A program made the position numbers and the translations under genes. This document shows positions 36,101-49,200 of a DNA stretch of 64,000 nt, one piece after another. Below the pieces are notes generated by a model. The model worked only from the letters and a program-made list of their open reading frames with translations, had not been told where the DNA came from and ran no database searches. Every line of letters begins with the position of its first letter. Positions within the stretch are counted from its first letter, which is position 1. Source of the DNA: Trichoplax adhaerens (taxonomy: Eukaryota; Placozoa; Uniplacotomia; Trichoplacea; Trichoplacidae); the NCBI RefSeq assembly GCF_000150275.1, contig NW_002060961.1, positions 373,046-437,045 on the forward strand, written 5' to 3'.

Positions 36101-37177
36101 GAGCGGAGCCATGTTGGAAATCTGAATTGAAACCGAATATTCAGGTATGCTCTTGTTTTACTCTGAGTCATGTACTTCAGTAAGAATACAACGGATTTTA
36201 GTGTCTGGTAATGTAAGACGTGAAAGTGTACCTATTCCTAAGAATGGCTGACAGGTTGGTAAGAAAAGCCTTGAGCTTTCTCGAATTTTGGCTCGTACCA
36301 TCACGACCTTATAAAGGTAACAGCGATGGTAGAGTAGAGACTATGATAGAAGTCAAAATTGGAAAAGGTTTCTCTTGACATCAACTAGTTCTATATAGTG
36401 TAATACGGTCAAGATCGCAGTGACTCAAAAGATGATTTTGAATACAATACATGGAACTAGAGCTGATGATCGTAATGTAGGCACTATATTAATGCAAGGC
36501 TTATCAAGCGATCAGGTGTTGCTATCATTCAAAATTGAGAGGCAAATTTCATCATCCAGTTACTCACTCCTGACTGTGTACAAGCGTACAAGGCAAATGT
36601 GAAAATGCTTTGATAGAGTAGAGTACGATACGCATTCGTATGCACACTCTACTGACTACAGTGCAGTGTAGCACTATGTCACTCAGTACTAAAACGTAGT
36701 GTAGTGTGTGCATCGGTAAGGCGGAGTTTTATGCTCTTGTACTGCAGTACTGTATCTCGACTACAGTGTCAAGTCCAATAGTACTGTAGTAAGGCAAGTC
36801 TACAGTACTGTGGACAGTAAAGTAGGACGACCAGGATACTGTACAATGTTCTATACAGTGTCCAAGTCAGTCTATTGGCCTATGGTGTTTGATAGCCAAT
36901 GATGATGATCCGAGAGCATCAGTATTGTCCATCATCTACAGTACAATTACTGTGCCTACAGTGGGATACTGTACACTGTACGGGAAAATGTCGGAAAAAA
37001 TTGAACCTTCAAATCTCAATCGGCGGTATCGATTTTCTTCCTTAGTAAGCAGTTTATTTATTATTCAAACTTACGGGTACTTTCCACGGGAGATACAACA
37101 GATGAAGGCGGCGATAACCGGGGTTTCTTGATTGGTGGAGCGATGTCCTCAAACTGTGTGTCGGTTTTCTGACTCAT
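27160..37177 (-). CDS. CREBBP/EP300: CREB-binding protein / p300 histone acetyltransferase
   Basis: A transcriptional co-activator and lysine acetyltransferase. Exons (minus strand): 37075-37177, 35339-35760, 34890-35072, 34524-34719, 34231-34329, 34086-34145, 33972-34004, 33834-33888, 33654-33725, 33449-33563, 33256-33334, 33063-33184, 32846-32945, 32644-32759, 32469-32555, 32309-32392, 32163-32231, 31968-32056, 31803-31883, 31649-31723, 31503-31580, 31361-31428, 31153-31294, 30941-31081, 30677-30790, 30438-30603, 30201-30362, 29948-30100, 29585-29866 and 27160-29517. Total 5904 bases, 1967 residues (vertebrate proteins about 2400). Domains in order: N-terminal basic [11 protein letters not shown] and [13 protein letters not shown]1 ([25 protein letters not shown], about 240-330); KIX ([29 protein letters not shown], about 390-470); bromodomain ([19 protein letters not shown], about 555-665); RING/PHD; HAT ([49 protein letters not shown], about 800-1160); ZZ; TAZ2 ([15 protein letters not shown]); a Gln-rich then Ser-Pro-rich tail in one large exon. 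The exon 27 donor (30201) is the least certain join. Confidence 0.97.
36600..37000. repeat. GTAC-rich patch in CBP intron 1
   Basis: Moderately dense TACAGTAC/GTACTGT words lie in the 1.3-kb first intron (35761-37074), close to the first coding exon. The rest of that intron holds no recognised feature. Confidence 0.6.
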
Positions 37178-38310
37178 TGTTAATGTAGAGAAAACACTGG
37201 AGTCGTAAGCGACAACACATACATCTGCAAATGAGGGGGAAAAAAAAAAAACCACTTACTAAAACAGCATGAAAAATGAACAAATCATCACATCCACACA
37301 ATATCCAACAATAAACAACTATAGCAACATAACGAGTACAGTAGAAGGTAAAAGGTAGCTTCCAATAGCACCACAGCTAAATTGTAATTCCATTTTTACT
37401 TTTTATAACATTGTAAATGGATTGATTGCTTTTTTTACTATTATTGGACTTTTTTCTACATCTGTTTATCGCTGTCACGCATAGTGTGCATGTATCCATT
37501 TCCAGCTGTACAAGACACATGACTGTCATACACTGTACAATAAAGAGTTTCTATCTTCAGATAAACAGTCCAGGACGTCTAGTCTAATCACTGTACAATC
37601 CTACCATGATGCTACACTATACAGTCAATTTACTTTCTGATCCAGTCCAGCAGTGGTTACCGTACTGTAGCCTATACTGTGTTGTGTCAAGTGAAAATTG
37701 TAGTAGACAAGCTATAACAATTAGTGTATGAACTCAACATAGTATACAAGCTGTAGAGGTCTTGTGATGAACATGTTGAGTCACTACCCTGCAGTCAGCC
37801 AAATGATGGTATTGGTTATCAAGTCAACGGTCATGTTAGTGCTCAATCTGTCTAGTGACAGCGATACAGTATAGAGTTTTGTATGCAAAGGAGGAGAGCA
37901 TCGTCAAACAACAAACACGAAATGAGAGAAAAAAGAATTTAATCGAGTATTGACGATGACTGGATAGTCATGCAATGGCTAGTAAAATACAGCAGGCTTC
38001 CTATTGGTATCAACATGTCAACGAATCCTACAGGGAATCAAAATACACCAATTTCAATAGTAAAAAAAATTTCCACTTTTACCATGACGGTAGCGCACCA
38101 ACAGCAAAGAAATAGGATAGTAAGCGATATCACGTCGCTCACAAGAATATTTTCTACAATTAAAAAACAATTATCCAGGTAGCCGCGATCCAATGACTTT
38201 TCTTTGCAGATATTTCGTCGATGTTTACAACTTGTACAAAGCAAGTGATAGCGATGTTTTATCAAATGAAAGAATTTTGTACACTTTCCTAGTCCTAATT
38301 CTTACTTTGC
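37178..38310. promoter_or_regulatory. Presumed CBP upstream region
   Basis: This is the region 5' of the CBP start on the minus strand. No TATA box or defined site could be assigned. A plus-strand frame at 37970-38182 was considered and not called: it could be joined to a second frame only across a 31-base gap, too short to be trusted as an intron. Confidence 0.3.
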
Positions 38311-40420
38311 GAAAATCCTAAAATAATACAGTACTACAGTATAGGACTGTGTCCCTAAGTGACTCGACTTGGTGCTCTATTGACAAAGATAGTCGCTGAC
38401 CGCAGTACAGTGAGTCTACAGTGTACAGTATGTCCACTACAGTATTTTCATTGTTGCTGCCAGGGTCGGGTACGGTACAGTACAGTACAATACAGTACAC
38501 TGTACTGTAGATTGAATCCTAGTACTGTACGGTACAGTACAACTTCTTGGTTTTTGTGAACGGTCAGTCAGTGGTGCGTATCGAATTGTATCCCTTCCAT
38601 TTTCTCTATAGTAAACGCTGTTAAAATTGAAATTTCTTGACCCATTTTGTTGATCAAGATTTGAACATTTGTGTGTCATGTCGATGGTTCAAGTCGATTT
38701 AGTTTTAGCACAGTAAAGAAGTTGAGGTCTTGATGGTTGTATTTAGCTAACTTGGTTTTAGTTTTATTGAACCTCAATGGTTATAAAGGAGGGTTCCTAT
38801 TGCAAGAAATTTCCATTTTAACAGCTTTTACTATGGAGAAAATGGAAGGGATCTCATTTTCATGCCCATCAGTTTAGAGAGTATACAGTACAGTAGACAT
38901 TAGGGCTTTTTCTTCTTTCTTTTATCCCACTGCGCTGCGGTGTACTGTACTGTACTGTAGACGGTAAAAGAAAATGCTAGTGTTGCAAATTACTCTACAG
39001 TACAGTACGTGTTGTACAATGTACTGTACAGAGCAGCCGACCCTCCGAATTATTATCACTACGGCACTGCCCCCGCACACTATACTGTACAGTACTGTAC
39101 AGTACGGTACAATAGAAATCAATCAAAGATTTTTCTTCTTTTATGTACTGTACTGTACAGTGTACAGTACACTATTTCTATTTCTTCATGTCTTTGGCTA
39201 ACAATCAACATGAACTACCAGAACTATTCTTGTCAGTTGTCACTGTAGCAGTCTTTTGTACTGTGCACTGTACACTGTACAGTATCGTACTGTAATTGTA
39301 AAAAGAAATTGGAGAGGTTTTCTCTCGCCTACTGGATATTCTTTTCTTTTACCTTTGTAGGTAAAATGAAAGACAAAAAATGGCAAAGCTCATTCAGTGA
39401 CGGACTACTTAGAAAAAGAGCGACAATAAGTAGCCTTTCAGTACAAAATAATGTAGAAGCTCATCCATTTTCCGATCGTCTGCTCTACCATACTGCATCA
39501 AAGCGAATCTACAGGCTGTCTTGGGATGTCCATTGGGGACAGTATAGCGTACCGTTGTAGAGATGCGATGCAGCTGAAACAACTAGTAAAATAATCGTCC
39601 AGCCTAATTGGACATACGTGAACTATCATTTCCCGACCGTACCCTGTCTTTCTTGATTGTCCTTGGTTCTAGTTACAGTATCTTGCTACGGTATATTGTA
39701 CTGTAAGTCGACAGTATAGGATACAGTACGTGAGTACTGTACAGTACTGTACTGTACAGTCGATTATCGTTCAAATGAGCCATGTTACTGTTGGATACTT
39801 TCGGTAGGGAATATTCACATTTTGCGGGGGACTAAAAGGGCCACTTTACGTCCGTCTCCCTTAACACCGTAACTGAAAGTGTATCCAGTGAAAACTGTGA
39901 TACCAGGCACGACAACTTGATGTACTGTACTGTTATTGTGCGTGGGTTGACGATTTTGGACGAATATTGACTTTCTTCTGTCTTTCAACAAGTCCAAGAC
40001 GTCTTGAGTAAAGGTAAAAAAAGAAAACCTAGCTATGATTCGATGAAGATGTCAAGACTTGCTTGTCCAGTACAATGTACTGTACGTCCATTCGTGTTCC
40101 AGTGCATTACTATGGATTGCTAAATACTGTACAGTACACTGTAAGGGAAGTTGCGGTGAATCACTACACGACCTACAGTACAGTACAATACTGTAAGACC
40201 GTGTACTGTACACTGTACAGTACAGTACAGGATATCAATCATGGCGTCCTGTAAATATTCTACAGTACTCGAAGAAGGCAAAAAGGAAGTGCAACGGACC
40301 GACTCCTGACAGACGTGAAAAGGTCTAGTCAAAAATACAAATCATACAGTACGGTAGAATTGGCAGAAATGACGTGCAGTTTTTTAGGACACTAAGTACA
40401 GTACTATACAGTATTAGCAG
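38310..40420. repeat. GTAC-palindrome island upstream of CBP
   Basis: Dense GTACTGTAC/GTACAGTAC words occur in bursts at about 38420-38545, 38935-39180, 39255-39300, 39715-39765 and 40065-40235, separated by ordinary sequence. Open frames inside the bursts are artefacts of the repeat. Between bursts, 39309-39560 (plus) and 39815-39997 (minus) contain open frames of more normal composition, but no domain or gene structure could be recognised. Confidence 0.85.
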
Positions 40421-40678
40421 AGAGAGTCCCTACTATGGGATGAAAATGCCTTTGGTTTTTTAAGGGTTAATCCCAGGCCCTCATTACTGACAGATTGACT
40501 GCCATGCAGACACTGCCACTTACTTTCGGATAGAAAACTCTCTTCCGCTTTCGTTGCAAAACACGGCAGTGCACACCATGATACAGTAGAATATCATGGA
40601 CTGCAACGACACCAATACAATGCAACCACGAAAAGCTAAGAACATGCATACTGTCATTATTATTCTTGCTAAACTTAC

Positions 40679-41022
40679 AGGAACAAATTCAAGTAGTCGA
40701 GTATATTCGAGGCAAAGTGGCTGTAGCTCTTTCAAAGTGTTGCGCCGATAGAGAAAGGTTGCCTACTTCCACCACTACTGTCTGTATTGCTAAGTAATTC
40801 CGGTACTAGCACGCTTTTGGTGACTTGCCCAAACCATTCTATTTCCTAGGCGATGATGCCGTCTGCCTGTGCCAATCGGTATGGACTTGTTTCGCTAAAA
40901 AACGTGGTCTTGACTCCCAAGTAGTTAGAGATCCAGTGTAGCAGATGCATGTAATCGCGATAGTACTCTATCGAGCATGAATGGATCAATACAGCAATAG
41001 TGTACAGCTTCCTTCTTATTCA
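40679..41022 (-). pseudogene. Possible broken SEFIR-like domain relic
   Basis: On the minus strand, the frame from about 41016 reads RRKLYTIAVLIHS, then YRDYMHLLHWISNYLGVKTT, then SPYRLAQADGIIA, and hits a TAG at 40846-40848. The same frame continues with EIEWFGQVTKSVLVPELL to a TGA at 40732-40734. A neighbouring frame gives [17 protein letters not shown], then TRLLEF, ending at a donor-like gtaagt at 40678. The order of elements (a beta-strand start, helices, LGV, a W-containing segment, a VLV strand, a closing helical segment) vaguely resembles a SEFIR domain of IL-17-receptor-type proteins. It needs a stop and a frameshift to be ignored, so it would be a pseudogene or a chance pattern. No flanking exons were found. 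Confidence 0.25.
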
Positions 41023-41469
41023 CTTTGAAATTCGAAGACAGTTCTTCTTGCCCAATCCGAAATCTAAAACATTATTTTTTTAAAATCCAATCTACAGCAG
41101 ATGATGCCAATCAAATAATTGTTTACAATAAAAACAATGATTCTACGATTGTATTGAATATTGTATCCGATAGGAAATCAATTTTCTCAATAGGTATGAG
41201 TGTATCAGGGAATGGATGGTAGGTAGAAATTCACCCCGTTATATCAAGGCTAAACATCAGCAATAAAGGTTAACATTGGTTCAGCCAATCGATATTATGC
41301 TATCTTTGCTACTTCTCGTTTAAAATGAAACTCAGTGGATTTACTGTAATATTGGTCGGAATCCATTTATTGTTGATGTTGTAATCAGATATCTGTTTGG
41401 AGTGTTCTACGTAGATATTTGATAAATCAACTTCCAATTGAATTCTTCTGACCGTGACTGTTGAATGGG
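41023..41469. other. Non-coding spacer
   Basis: No gene or RNA is recognised. A 65-codon plus-strand frame at 41025-41222 shows no domain and no splice context. Confidence 0.4.
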
Positions 41470-42145
41470 GGAGACTATGGGGCTAGTATAACTTCACATG
41501 ATGGATAAAAATTATCCTCAACATTGAATAGGCTAGTAGTCATACTGTAGACTACTGTAGTCTTCACTGCCAATGGGTAACAATAAACTTTTCACAAACA
41601 AGTACCAAAGCCATCGCGGACTTGATTATTCTAGTAATCTTAACTGTTGAACGAGAAAGGAAATGTACTGTATATTGATAGTATTAAGACGATTTGATAG
41701 GCTAGACTTCGTACACTGCTTTTCACTATCAATTGGTTAGAGCAAACCTTTCACAAGGAAGAATAAAAAGCCATCAATGACTTGATTCTGGTAATCTTGA
41801 TTGTTGAACGAGAGGGTGAAATGCAGTTTGTAGTAGGATACAGATTGAATATTATATGAATACTACCGATACAATATAATAGGCAACGCCTCATATACTA
41901 TACCAGTTTTCACTGTCAATTGGTAAGAGCAAACCTTGAAATAGAAGAAGGAAAAAGCCATCATTAAGAACTTGATTGCAATACTGACTGTTAAAGCGGA
42001 AAGGAATAGGATTAGTGGGAGAATATAGATTGAATATTCATACTATCGATAGGATTCAACAGACTATTATTCGTATACTAGTCTGCACGGTCGATTAGTA
42101 AGAGCAAGCATTTCAATAGAAGAATGAAAAGTCCATCATGTGGTT
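41470..42145. repeat. ~160-185-bp degenerate tandem repeat, four copies
   Basis: Units share 'ttNactNtcaattggtNagag', 'caaacctttcac', 'aaagccatca', 'acttgattNtNgtaatctt' and 'actgttgaacgNgaaagg'. The 'ccatc' anchor lies near 41611, 41771, 41958 and 42133. Confidence 0.8.
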
Positions 42146-43206
42146 ATTAATCGCACTTGCAAAGGAACACATTCATGTTCATGAGGGGCAATCCTATCGA
42201 GGGTACTTTTGTTTGAATCAAATCATGCTCTTGATAAACCGTGATCAAATAATGTTAGCGATTGCTCAGTTTTTATCGCCTGATCACTATAAGCAAAATA
42301 GGCATCGTAAGGGACCTCTCCATGTAAAATGATTTCTCAAAAATAAAAAAAAATTGATCTATAAAAAATCTTTCATATTTAAGGAATCATTTTTTATCGA
42401 CCAAGTCCCTGGCATTGTACAATCATTTATAGCCTTCCTATAATTTAGCACTTGGATATCAAAGCCATGGACTACGAGATACACCCAGATCGTATATCTA
42501 GTAGTCCATGCCAAAGCAATTCTCCTCAATCATAGTAAGGCCTGTAAGGATAGAAAGGACCGTTCCAATACGGTATATCTTCATCATAAGTCAATAGAAA
42601 TGATATTAGGTGCAGTGTGTACGGAATAGATGTTTATATTGTCAATATTAATTACGTAAGAGTATAATGAATCATTATATCAGAAATATAAATGAATAAT
42701 ACCACCATATGGTATCGATAGCGGATTTTATATGTCTAAAAAGTCAACTCATATATACGCGTAGTATAGTCAATAGGCTGTTCTTTCAGTTATAATCTTG
42801 TAAGAGTTCAGATAGGCGTAGAATTTTATAATATTAAACTCAAGTTTTTCTACCTTTTACATCTTGATTACGGTAGCCCTAAACTCGTAATTATTAACAC
42901 GATAATATGTTAGATGCATGCACGAAACTAGAAAACATCTTTACCTAGCTATAGTACCGTGTTGGAATAGGTGTAATTATTATTACAGGGATTTGCTACT
43001 GCTTTCGAAACTATCAAGAGTAGTAGAGTAGGAGCTATCAAAATCACAATATGCAGAATTAACGGACAAATTCTTTTCAATTTAAAATGTACAAATTGTC
43101 GATCGAGCCATAAATAGCGCAATTACACTTAATGTTAAACCGATCAAAGCTTATAAAGAAACAGAATTAATTGCCATCTAAATACAATAAAATCTATCCG
43201 TCCAAG
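42146..43206. promoter_or_regulatory. Upstream region of the large secreted-protein gene
   Basis: AT-rich, with no recognisable exon on either strand; it presumably holds the promoter and 5' untranslated region of the plus-strand gene that starts at 43207. No defined motif was assigned. Confidence 0.3.
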
Positions 43207-46200
43207 ATGAATCTTCTAATGCTTTTTAGTTATGTCATCGTCAATTGGATGCTTACGGTTACAACAGCAAGAACGCAAGGTAAAATGATAACCAAATTGA
43301 TTATTAATAATAATGTCTCATTTATCCGTCAATGATTATTTCAATCCTTATCCATGGATAATTAAACAGAATTAAAAGTAATAATAATTAATATAATTAT
43401 AGTTTTGTGTTATAACATCTTTAATAAGATCAAGTAACGTACTGTAATGAGGTAATGCAAAATACAAAATTTTATCTTTTGATTTTGATATTTTTCATAT
43501 TTTCCAATTTGCTCCAACGACGATTGGGTATATTCACAGATGTAATAATTACGCCGCCAAGATATGTAAATGTGTTTTATGAAGAACAATCACCATTAGC
43601 TATTAGTCCTAATATCGAGCTGACATCATCATCGTCTCAGTCAGCTAATACTTCTGATAATCAAGTACAAATATCGAATGCCACAATAACATTACAATCT
43701 ACATTAAAGAATATAACTCAAAATGACTGTTATTGCAATTCCAATATTTATGGCACATGCGGTGTTGACAGTGCAACCATTACCGATATCCTCGATAATT
43801 CAACTATAGAAGGAAGTATTCAAAAAGAATCTGGTTATTACTCATTTAATGGCAAGGGTAGACTAAAATATCAGCAAAGTTTACGCCTTTATAATCTACC
43901 TAATAACTTGATCGTCTCCATTTGCTTTCGAATTCAATCTAATACCCGTGCATGGTTAATAACTACTGTTGCATCAGATGACAACCTTCTCGTGTACGGA
44001 TTATATCTGTACGCTGATCTCAATCGTATTCTATTTCGCTATCGATCATCACAAAATAGCTATTATTCATTCACTTTTAATAATGTCTTACTTGCACATG
44101 ACGACTGGCATAATCTGGTCTTAGATATTAGCTATCCAACAGTAACATTAAATGTACACGGTGAGACAACCTATACGAAATCTTACACTCTAACCCAATA
44201 TATGATTAATAAGGAGAGTATAATTTATAGTGGCTGTCAATCGGGTAGCAATTTTGATCAATGTCTTTATGGAGATATAGCCAAAGTCATGATGCGAACA
44301 GGCGTATTAGATCTAGCTAAAGTTTCTTTTCCATTGGATATTAATTCTAATAAACGACCAGATGCTCAAGGTATTATCAACTTTGATGGCACTGCATCTA
44401 GCGCTATGCTAGTCGATCGCCAAGTAACTCCATATCGATTTACAAATTATATGACCCTATCCCTTAAAATCAAACAGGAATTGGGTAATGATGGCGCAAT
44501 CATCTCTCGCAATTCCGCTCCAGGTGATCAAATAGATTACACACTTTTATCTCTAGGAAGTCAGGATATCATTGAATTCTGGTACCGAAGTACGCAAGGT
44601 TTCAATTTTAATCAGAAATCAATACTAAAGTACAATTTAACTGAGAAAAACTATGCAATCGACGACGGAAAATGGCATAATTTGACGTTACATATTCAAT
44701 ATCCTAATTCAACATTATATATCGACACTATCGTTATTCAACAGCAAATGCAACTTCCAGTCTTAACTAATAGTCAAAACGAAAACTACAACTTACTTTT
44801 TGGACAGTATTCGAGTGAAGTAAGTAATTTCTATCCATTCAAAGGATCACTAAGTCAAATTATAATTCGTCCTGAATATATCACATTAAATCAGATATTA
44901 TGCTTACAAGCCGGATGTCTTGGATGTAAATGTGCTGGTCAGTGCACATTCAAATGCCAGCATCAATTTATTTGTAAAGCAAATATATATCGATATCGAT
45001 CTTGTGGTATATTAAAACAAGGGCTGGATATTGGTCAAGCTATACAGCAAACAGCTGAAAATTTACAACAAGATGTAGATAATAGTATTATTTTCAATGG
45101 TACCGAGGCATATATCGTCTCAAATGCTAGCCAACCTTTGATTCTAGATAATCAATTAACCATTAGCACATGGCTATGGCAACCGATGATTAATAATACA
45201 AATCATCGATATATTTTAACAAAGTCTACAAATGATCAAATAATTTTTGGCCTAAGCCTCGTAAGCAATGATACTGTAATTTTATCTTTTCGTCAGCAGA
45301 ATGTATCATTCAGCCTTCAGCAAAGAATAGATAACGAACGTTGGCATCAACTAACTATATCAATCTCTGAAGGCTCTGCAACATTATATATTGATCATGA
45401 TCTTATAGGTAAAGTGCTATAGTATCTATATGAGTTAAAAAAATACTAATCGTGTGGATCTTATACCAATTAGAAGGATAGTGTATATTATCCCCTTCAT
45501 CTTTATTAAGAATTATTAATAGGACAGAATTTATATAAGTACATATATTGAATGATTACCCAGTATAAGCAAGTTGACAATGTCTCTATCATGTAGCTTG
45601 ATCATTTTTCTTAGGTATCTTCATAATACAATAGTCTATCATCTATTAGTACCTCAAAATAATTCATTTTGACTTGGAATATTAGAAAATGATAGCTGGT
45701 AATTTGTTGATGTTGAATATTAATATTCGTTTTTTACCTTTCAATTCATCCAAATTACAGATAGTCAGTCTATACTTGACAATATTACTGATGATGGTAA
45801 TGGTGTACTCGTTGCTGGAGCTTTATGGAATAGTCCCAATGCAATGGTAGGGTATTATACCGGACGTCTGAAAGCTTTAGCATTCGGCAATAAAGCGTCA
45901 ACAGGTGTTGCAATCCAATGTTTAAAGACGTGCGGACAACAATTACTTGTAATTGATCCACCAATAAATACGAACAACACAATTATGGCATCCTATGATC
46001 AACAAATGGCTAAACTAACTTTACAAGGAGATAATATACTGCAAAATTATGCAGATATCATACGTAGAATCTATTATTCTAATAGTTACGAGTCACCAAA
46101 TCCAATTTCCGCCATGACAGCAGAAATTTTACTGTATCCAGATGAATTAACGCAATTCAATTTGACAAGTTCAACTACATTTACTATCAAACCAGTTAAT

Positions 46201-49200
46201 AATCTAGCACCAATTATAGATTTATCTGGGCCTGATATTAATTCTTATGATTATACCACAAATTTTATCGAAACACAACCACCAGTACCTGTTGCATCGT
46301 CAGTTGCACGCATATTTACAAGGAATCGATTATTTACAACGATGACCACTTTGATAGTGCAACTTATTAACTTTCCAGACGGCAATCATGATCAATTGCT
46401 ATTTCAATCACGTCCTAATATTTCTATTGCAGCAAGTGATTTAACGGTTGATATTAGTAACGATTTTCATAATATTAATATCAGTGGACCTTCTACTTTG
46501 ATCGATTATCAAAATCATCTCCTCCAAATTTATTATAACAACACTAGAGATGAACCAACATGTCGATCACGTCAAATTGATTTCTACGCTACGATTAACG
46601 ATCAGCGCAGCTATATCACTTCTGCAAAGGTCTATGTTTACGGCTATAATGATAATAAACCGGTCTTTAACCAAACAAATTACTTAGCCTCCATGGTAGA
46701 AAATTCACCACCAGGTATATTTGTTGTACAAGTCGGAGCAACAGATATTGATGCTTGTCGCGGCAATACTATCAGTTATGCAATTGTTCAAGGCAATGAA
46801 AAAGGCAAATTCACTATTGATGCTGTTACGGGTTTAGTGACAACAACCCAATCATTTGACTATGAACAACAGTCATCCTATAATTTAAATATTTCAGCTA
46901 TAAATTACGATGAGCAAAAGGTATTGCAAGGCTTTACTACTCTATCCATTTCGATCTTAAATATAAACGATAACGGATTTGTGATCAGATTAAATGGGAT
47001 TCAAGATCCAAGCAATTCTCCATTTAATATTACAGGTAAAGAATAGTTTTTCTCTATTTGATTGATATGACTTTATGCTGACATTAATAAGATAATACTA
47101 AACTACTGTAAGCCATAATAGCATAAGATCAGGAGTCATATGCTGGTAGCCAGAGAAGCCTTCCTATGCCTATTTTGTTACATTTCATTTTGTATCTTAG
47201 TCTTTTGATGCTATCAAATAGATTTGTAGTTGAAATTCTTAGAATGTACTATCGCTATAATAAGTTTAGTGACGACAAAGTAACAACTAGAATATGCCAT
47301 TTATGCATAGATTATTTATTTTACCATTTTCATAATGTTTACTCACGAGAGAAAAATTAAAAGATTTCTACTATAATTTTTAAAATGCTCTCTTTCCAGG
47401 ATATAATGCTTCTTTGGACTATCTTGTCATATTCAATGATTCTAAACCTGCACAAGGTGTAGCTGTTGTTGGATCACAATTGGAAATCACTGATGGAGAT
47501 AGCATTAATCCGTATATTACTTCGATGGATATCATTCTAACTAACATTGATAATTTCGATAATGAATTTCTATTTCTCAATTTATCCTTACTGGAACAAT
47601 TTGGAATTCAAATCCAGCTCATTAATAATCGGTTAGATCGCCAAAAGTCTATCTTACTAAGAGGCAATGCAAGTCATGTAGCTTATCCTCAAATCTTAAG
47701 AACTGTAATGTAAGTTATCCTTATATTTTTATAATCGGCTTGTACTATAATTAAAGCAACACATGGTAATCTTTTCTAAAAAATATTACCTGACTACTAC
47801 AAGCAGAACTCATAATATTTATTTGATCTATACAAGCATATTTCATATTGAGGAATTTAGATTCCACCTTAAAGTCATCATAACAGATTATATTGACTAT
47901 TTTTAACCGTTAATTTCTTGTCATAGAACTATTTATTTTATAGTTTAATTTCAGATTGACACTAAATGTATTTATTAATATCGATCCAGGTATTATTCCA
48001 ATGCCACACAACTCAGTGGAGATGACAGAACGATTGAGTTTTTCGCTAGCGATGGTCAATTTCAGTCTCCGATTTCGCAAACTTATATCAGAATCATCCA
48101 TAATGATAAATTTCGCCCTCAGATGATTCTGACCCAAAATAATTTCGTATTTACTGAAAATTCCAAACCTCTTGCTATTGCTTCAACCTTACGTATAACC
48201 GATAGAGATTATCCTTATTATAACTTGACTTCTGCATCTGCGTTTCTTGTCAATCCAGCGGCATCTTGTCTGACCAATTCTATGCTACAACTTTCCTGTC
48301 GCAATTCTACGAATATCAAGAGGTATTATTTCATATTGAATTTCTCGAGCTTATTTGTAGACATTAATATACATTACAGAATACGGAAAAATCTAATTTA
48401 AATAATAATTAATTATTTGCTCTATGTCTGCTCTTCTATAGCTGCAACGAAAGCTGTGGTCAGTATCTACAAGTTGATTCCCAAATAGCTTCTGAACTAA
48501 GCTTAAATTATAGTTATGTTGATAATATGCTCTCTCTATCTGGTAATAAATCACCGTTAACCTATGAAGCTATTTTGAGAACATTAACTTATACTAGTAT
48601 CGCTATTGAACCTAGCGGTATTGACCGCCAAGTGCAGATTATTGTTCGAGATGAAGCTTTTACTAGCCTTCCAATATCGATTAATATTAAGATACGCTTA
48701 ATTAACGACAATTCTCCCGTAGTGCGGTTAAACGGATTTCAAAGTCAGTCTAGTGTGAATATATCGGGTAGGATTTAAATCGACTTATAAGATTGCATAG
48801 CATTAATTTAGCATTAATCACTTACTAATCAATGCTGTAATTTTCATGGACTATTCTACTTTAGGCTTTCGATCTGATCGAGATTACTTGACTTATTACC
48901 ATGATGTCTATAATGGAACTGCCATTGTTAACCCTAGTATAATTGGCCTTATCGGTACCAATGCTACAATTTCTGATTTAGATAGCCAATATCAAGTACG
49001 AAATTATATTGTTAATACTACCATCAAATTAATGGAAATTGAAAATATCGGGAAAGAGCGTTTAATCACAAGTAACAGTATTCCAAGCGGTTTTACTTTG
49101 AGTTATCCGCCAAATACCAATTATAACCAATTTCATATTAGTGTCAATGGTAATGGTAGCCACAGCGAATATTTGCAAATTTTTCAACTTTTCCGGTAAG

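Noticed and set aside
37970-38260. Two plus-strand frames that could be joined in phase near 38179
   Set aside because: The implied intron would be about 31 bases, shorter than any other intron here, and the joined product matches no family.
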